This document shows positions 4,358 to 5,122 of a stretch of DNA of 5,122 nucleotides, in pieces (the stretch's first letter is position 1; each line of letters starts with the position of its first letter). Where the stretch lies: NCBI GenBank assembly GCA_905204635.1, contig CAJLAN010000137.1, forward strand, positions 1 to 5,122. The letters are read 5' to 3'. A model generated the notes under the pieces. It ran no database searches, was not told the origin of the DNA, and saw nothing but the letters and a program-made list of their open reading frames with translations. This DNA comes from an uncultured Collinsella sp. GTDB taxonomy: Bacteria; Actinomycetota; Coriobacteriia; Coriobacteriales; Coriobacteriaceae. The position numbers and the translations under genes were made by a program.

Positions 4358-4809
4358 TAGTCTTCGAGTCCGCTATTGATGAGCTCCGCAATCTCAACGG
4401 GATCGGTGCTCGCGCGCACCTTGTCACGGAAGCCGGCGTCCATCAGCATCACGGCAGCCTTGGAGAGCAAGCGCAGGTGCGTGGTTCCTGCCTCGCCGGC
4501 AGGCACGTACAGCGCGAGCGCAACATCGACGGGCACACCATCGAAGCTCGGCCATTCAACGGGCTCGACCAGCTTAAGCACGGCAACGCCCGGCGTGTGG
4601 ATAGCATCGCTTTTGGCATGTGGAACGGCAAAACCGGCGACAAGGCCAGTCTCGGCCTCGTTCTCGCGAGCCATGAAGGCAGTCTCTACGGCAGATGCGT
4701 CGTCAGCAAAGCCGAGCTCGACGGCCTGATCGGACAAATAATGCAGGGCATCCTCGCGCGAGGCGGCGGTATACCCTATCGTCACTTGGTTGGCAGATAC
4801 AAATCCCAT
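4357..4809 (-). CDS. PTS sugar transporter EIIA component, fructose/mannitol type
   Basis: A free-standing 150-residue cytoplasmic EIIA that takes phosphate from HPr and passes it to an EIIB. The active-site motif is GFAVPHAKSDAI (about 59-70), with His64 as the phosphorylated residue. The remainder (AVLKLVEPVEWPSFDGVPVDVALALYVP split around 75-102, then HLRLLSKAA and a C-terminal EIAELI helix) fits the fructose-type EIIA fold, and the length is normal for a single domain. The start at 4809 follows AAGGAAGG by 5 nt. This Shine-Dalgarno overlaps the stop codon of the upstream transketolase gene, with only 11 nt between the genes, which points to one operon and translational coupling. The sugar cannot be inferred. 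No EIIB or EIIC is in the window; they may lie upstream, beyond the right edge. Confidence 0.93.
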   Translation of the reverse strand: MGFVSANQVTIGYTAASREDALHYLSDQAVELGFADDASAVETAFMARENEAETGLVAGFAVPHAKSDAIHTPGVAVLKLVEPVEWPSFDGVPVDVALALYVPAGEAGTTHLRLLSKAAVMLMDAGFRDKVRASTDPVEIAELINSGLED

Positions 4810-4820
4810 GGAAACCTTCC

Positions 4821-5122
4821 TTACAACACAGACCTGACCGCAGCTTCGATGCCGTCGGCGTCCAAACCGTACTTGTGCAGCAAATCGACCGCAGGGCCGG
4901 ACTCGCCATACACATCGCGCACGCCGACGCGACGCATCGGCACCGGATACTGCTCCGCTAGCACCGAGGCAACGGCCTCGCCAAGACCGCCGATAATCGA
5001 ATGCTCCTCGGCAGTGACCACGCGACCGGTCTTCTTGGCGCTGGCTACAACCAGGCGTTCGTCGAGCGGCTTGATCGTATGCATGTTGATGACCTCGGCA
5101 TCGATGCCATCGGCAGCGAGCG
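4821..5122 (-). CDS. Transketolase, C-terminal subunit (3' end only; runs off the window)
   Basis: The last 99 residues of a thiamine-diphosphate enzyme that transfers two-carbon ketol units in the pentose phosphate pathway. The sequence reads INMHTIKPLDE, then VVTAEEHSIIGGLGEAVAS, then RVGVRDVYGESG and a final LLHKYGLDADGIEAAVRSVL. These are hallmarks of the C-terminal domain of transketolase and its split-subunit form (also shared in part with DXS). An in-frame ATG at 5084 is internal, since conserved residues precede it up to the window edge. The C-terminal domain helps dimerise and shape the active site. Because the gene ends close to a PTS gene, it probably belongs to a dedicated sugar-catabolism operon rather than being the housekeeping tkt, but that is inference. 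Whether it is a split or full-length transketolase cannot be seen. Confidence 0.88.
   Translation of the reverse strand, partial: LAADGIDAEVINMHTIKPLDERLVVASAKKTGRVVTAEEHSIIGGLGEAVASVLAEQYPVPMRRVGVRDVYGESGPAVDLLHKYGLDADGIEAAVRSVL

Noticed and set aside
4197..4427. Minus-strand 76-codon frame translating through repeat copy 3 (peptide with KPAKINLSLFG)
   Set aside because: The same peptide string appears in the frame over copy 1 simply because both read through the dispersed repeat; it overlaps the EIIA end and terminator and has no support as a gene.

Overview
This G+C-rich window carries ordinary bacterial housekeeping and sugar-metabolism genes separated by unusually structured intergenic DNA. 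The gene content, the codon bias (long spurious open frames lie antisense to real genes) and the protein types suggest a high-GC Gram-positive gut-type actinobacterium. A coriobacterium such as Collinsella is my best guess, but it is an inference from style and not a database match.

Layout from left to right. (1) Positions 1-333, minus strand: the N-terminal 111 codons of GlmS (glucosamine-6-phosphate synthase). (2) Positions 334-645: a divergent regulatory region with a 26-bp palindrome upstream of glmS, one copy of a dispersed palindromic repeat, and a promoter plus a probable LacI-type operator in front of the next gene. (3) Positions 646-1758, plus strand: a LacI-family repressor, followed by a strong bidirectional terminator shared with the convergent gene. 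(4) Positions 1872-2522, minus strand: a HAD-superfamily phosphatase of the beta-phosphoglucomutase-like type. (5) Positions 2523-2695: a divergent promoter region. (6) Positions 2696-3574, plus strand: a LarE-family sulfur transferase with three candidate cluster-binding cysteines. (7) Positions 3575-4356: about 780 bp with no intact gene, between convergent transcription units. It holds a 27-nt hairpin abutting the larE stop, a long imperfect hairpin, two more copies of the dispersed repeat, a decayed winged-helix coding remnant, a 66-bp perfect palindrome inside an array of TTAGAGAGA boxes, and a terminator. (8) Positions 4357-5122, minus strand: a PTS fructose-type EIIA gene directly downstream of, and probably translationally coupled to, the 3' end of a transketolase C-terminal-subunit gene.

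Functional links are modest. GlmS draws fructose-6-phosphate into amino-sugar synthesis. The transketolase/EIIA pair looks like the end of a carbohydrate-uptake and pentose-phosphate operon. The LacI protein may regulate itself through the operator at 622-635. The most unusual material is non-coding: the dispersed repeat (three copies) and the TTAGAGAGA box array beside a winged-helix remnant.
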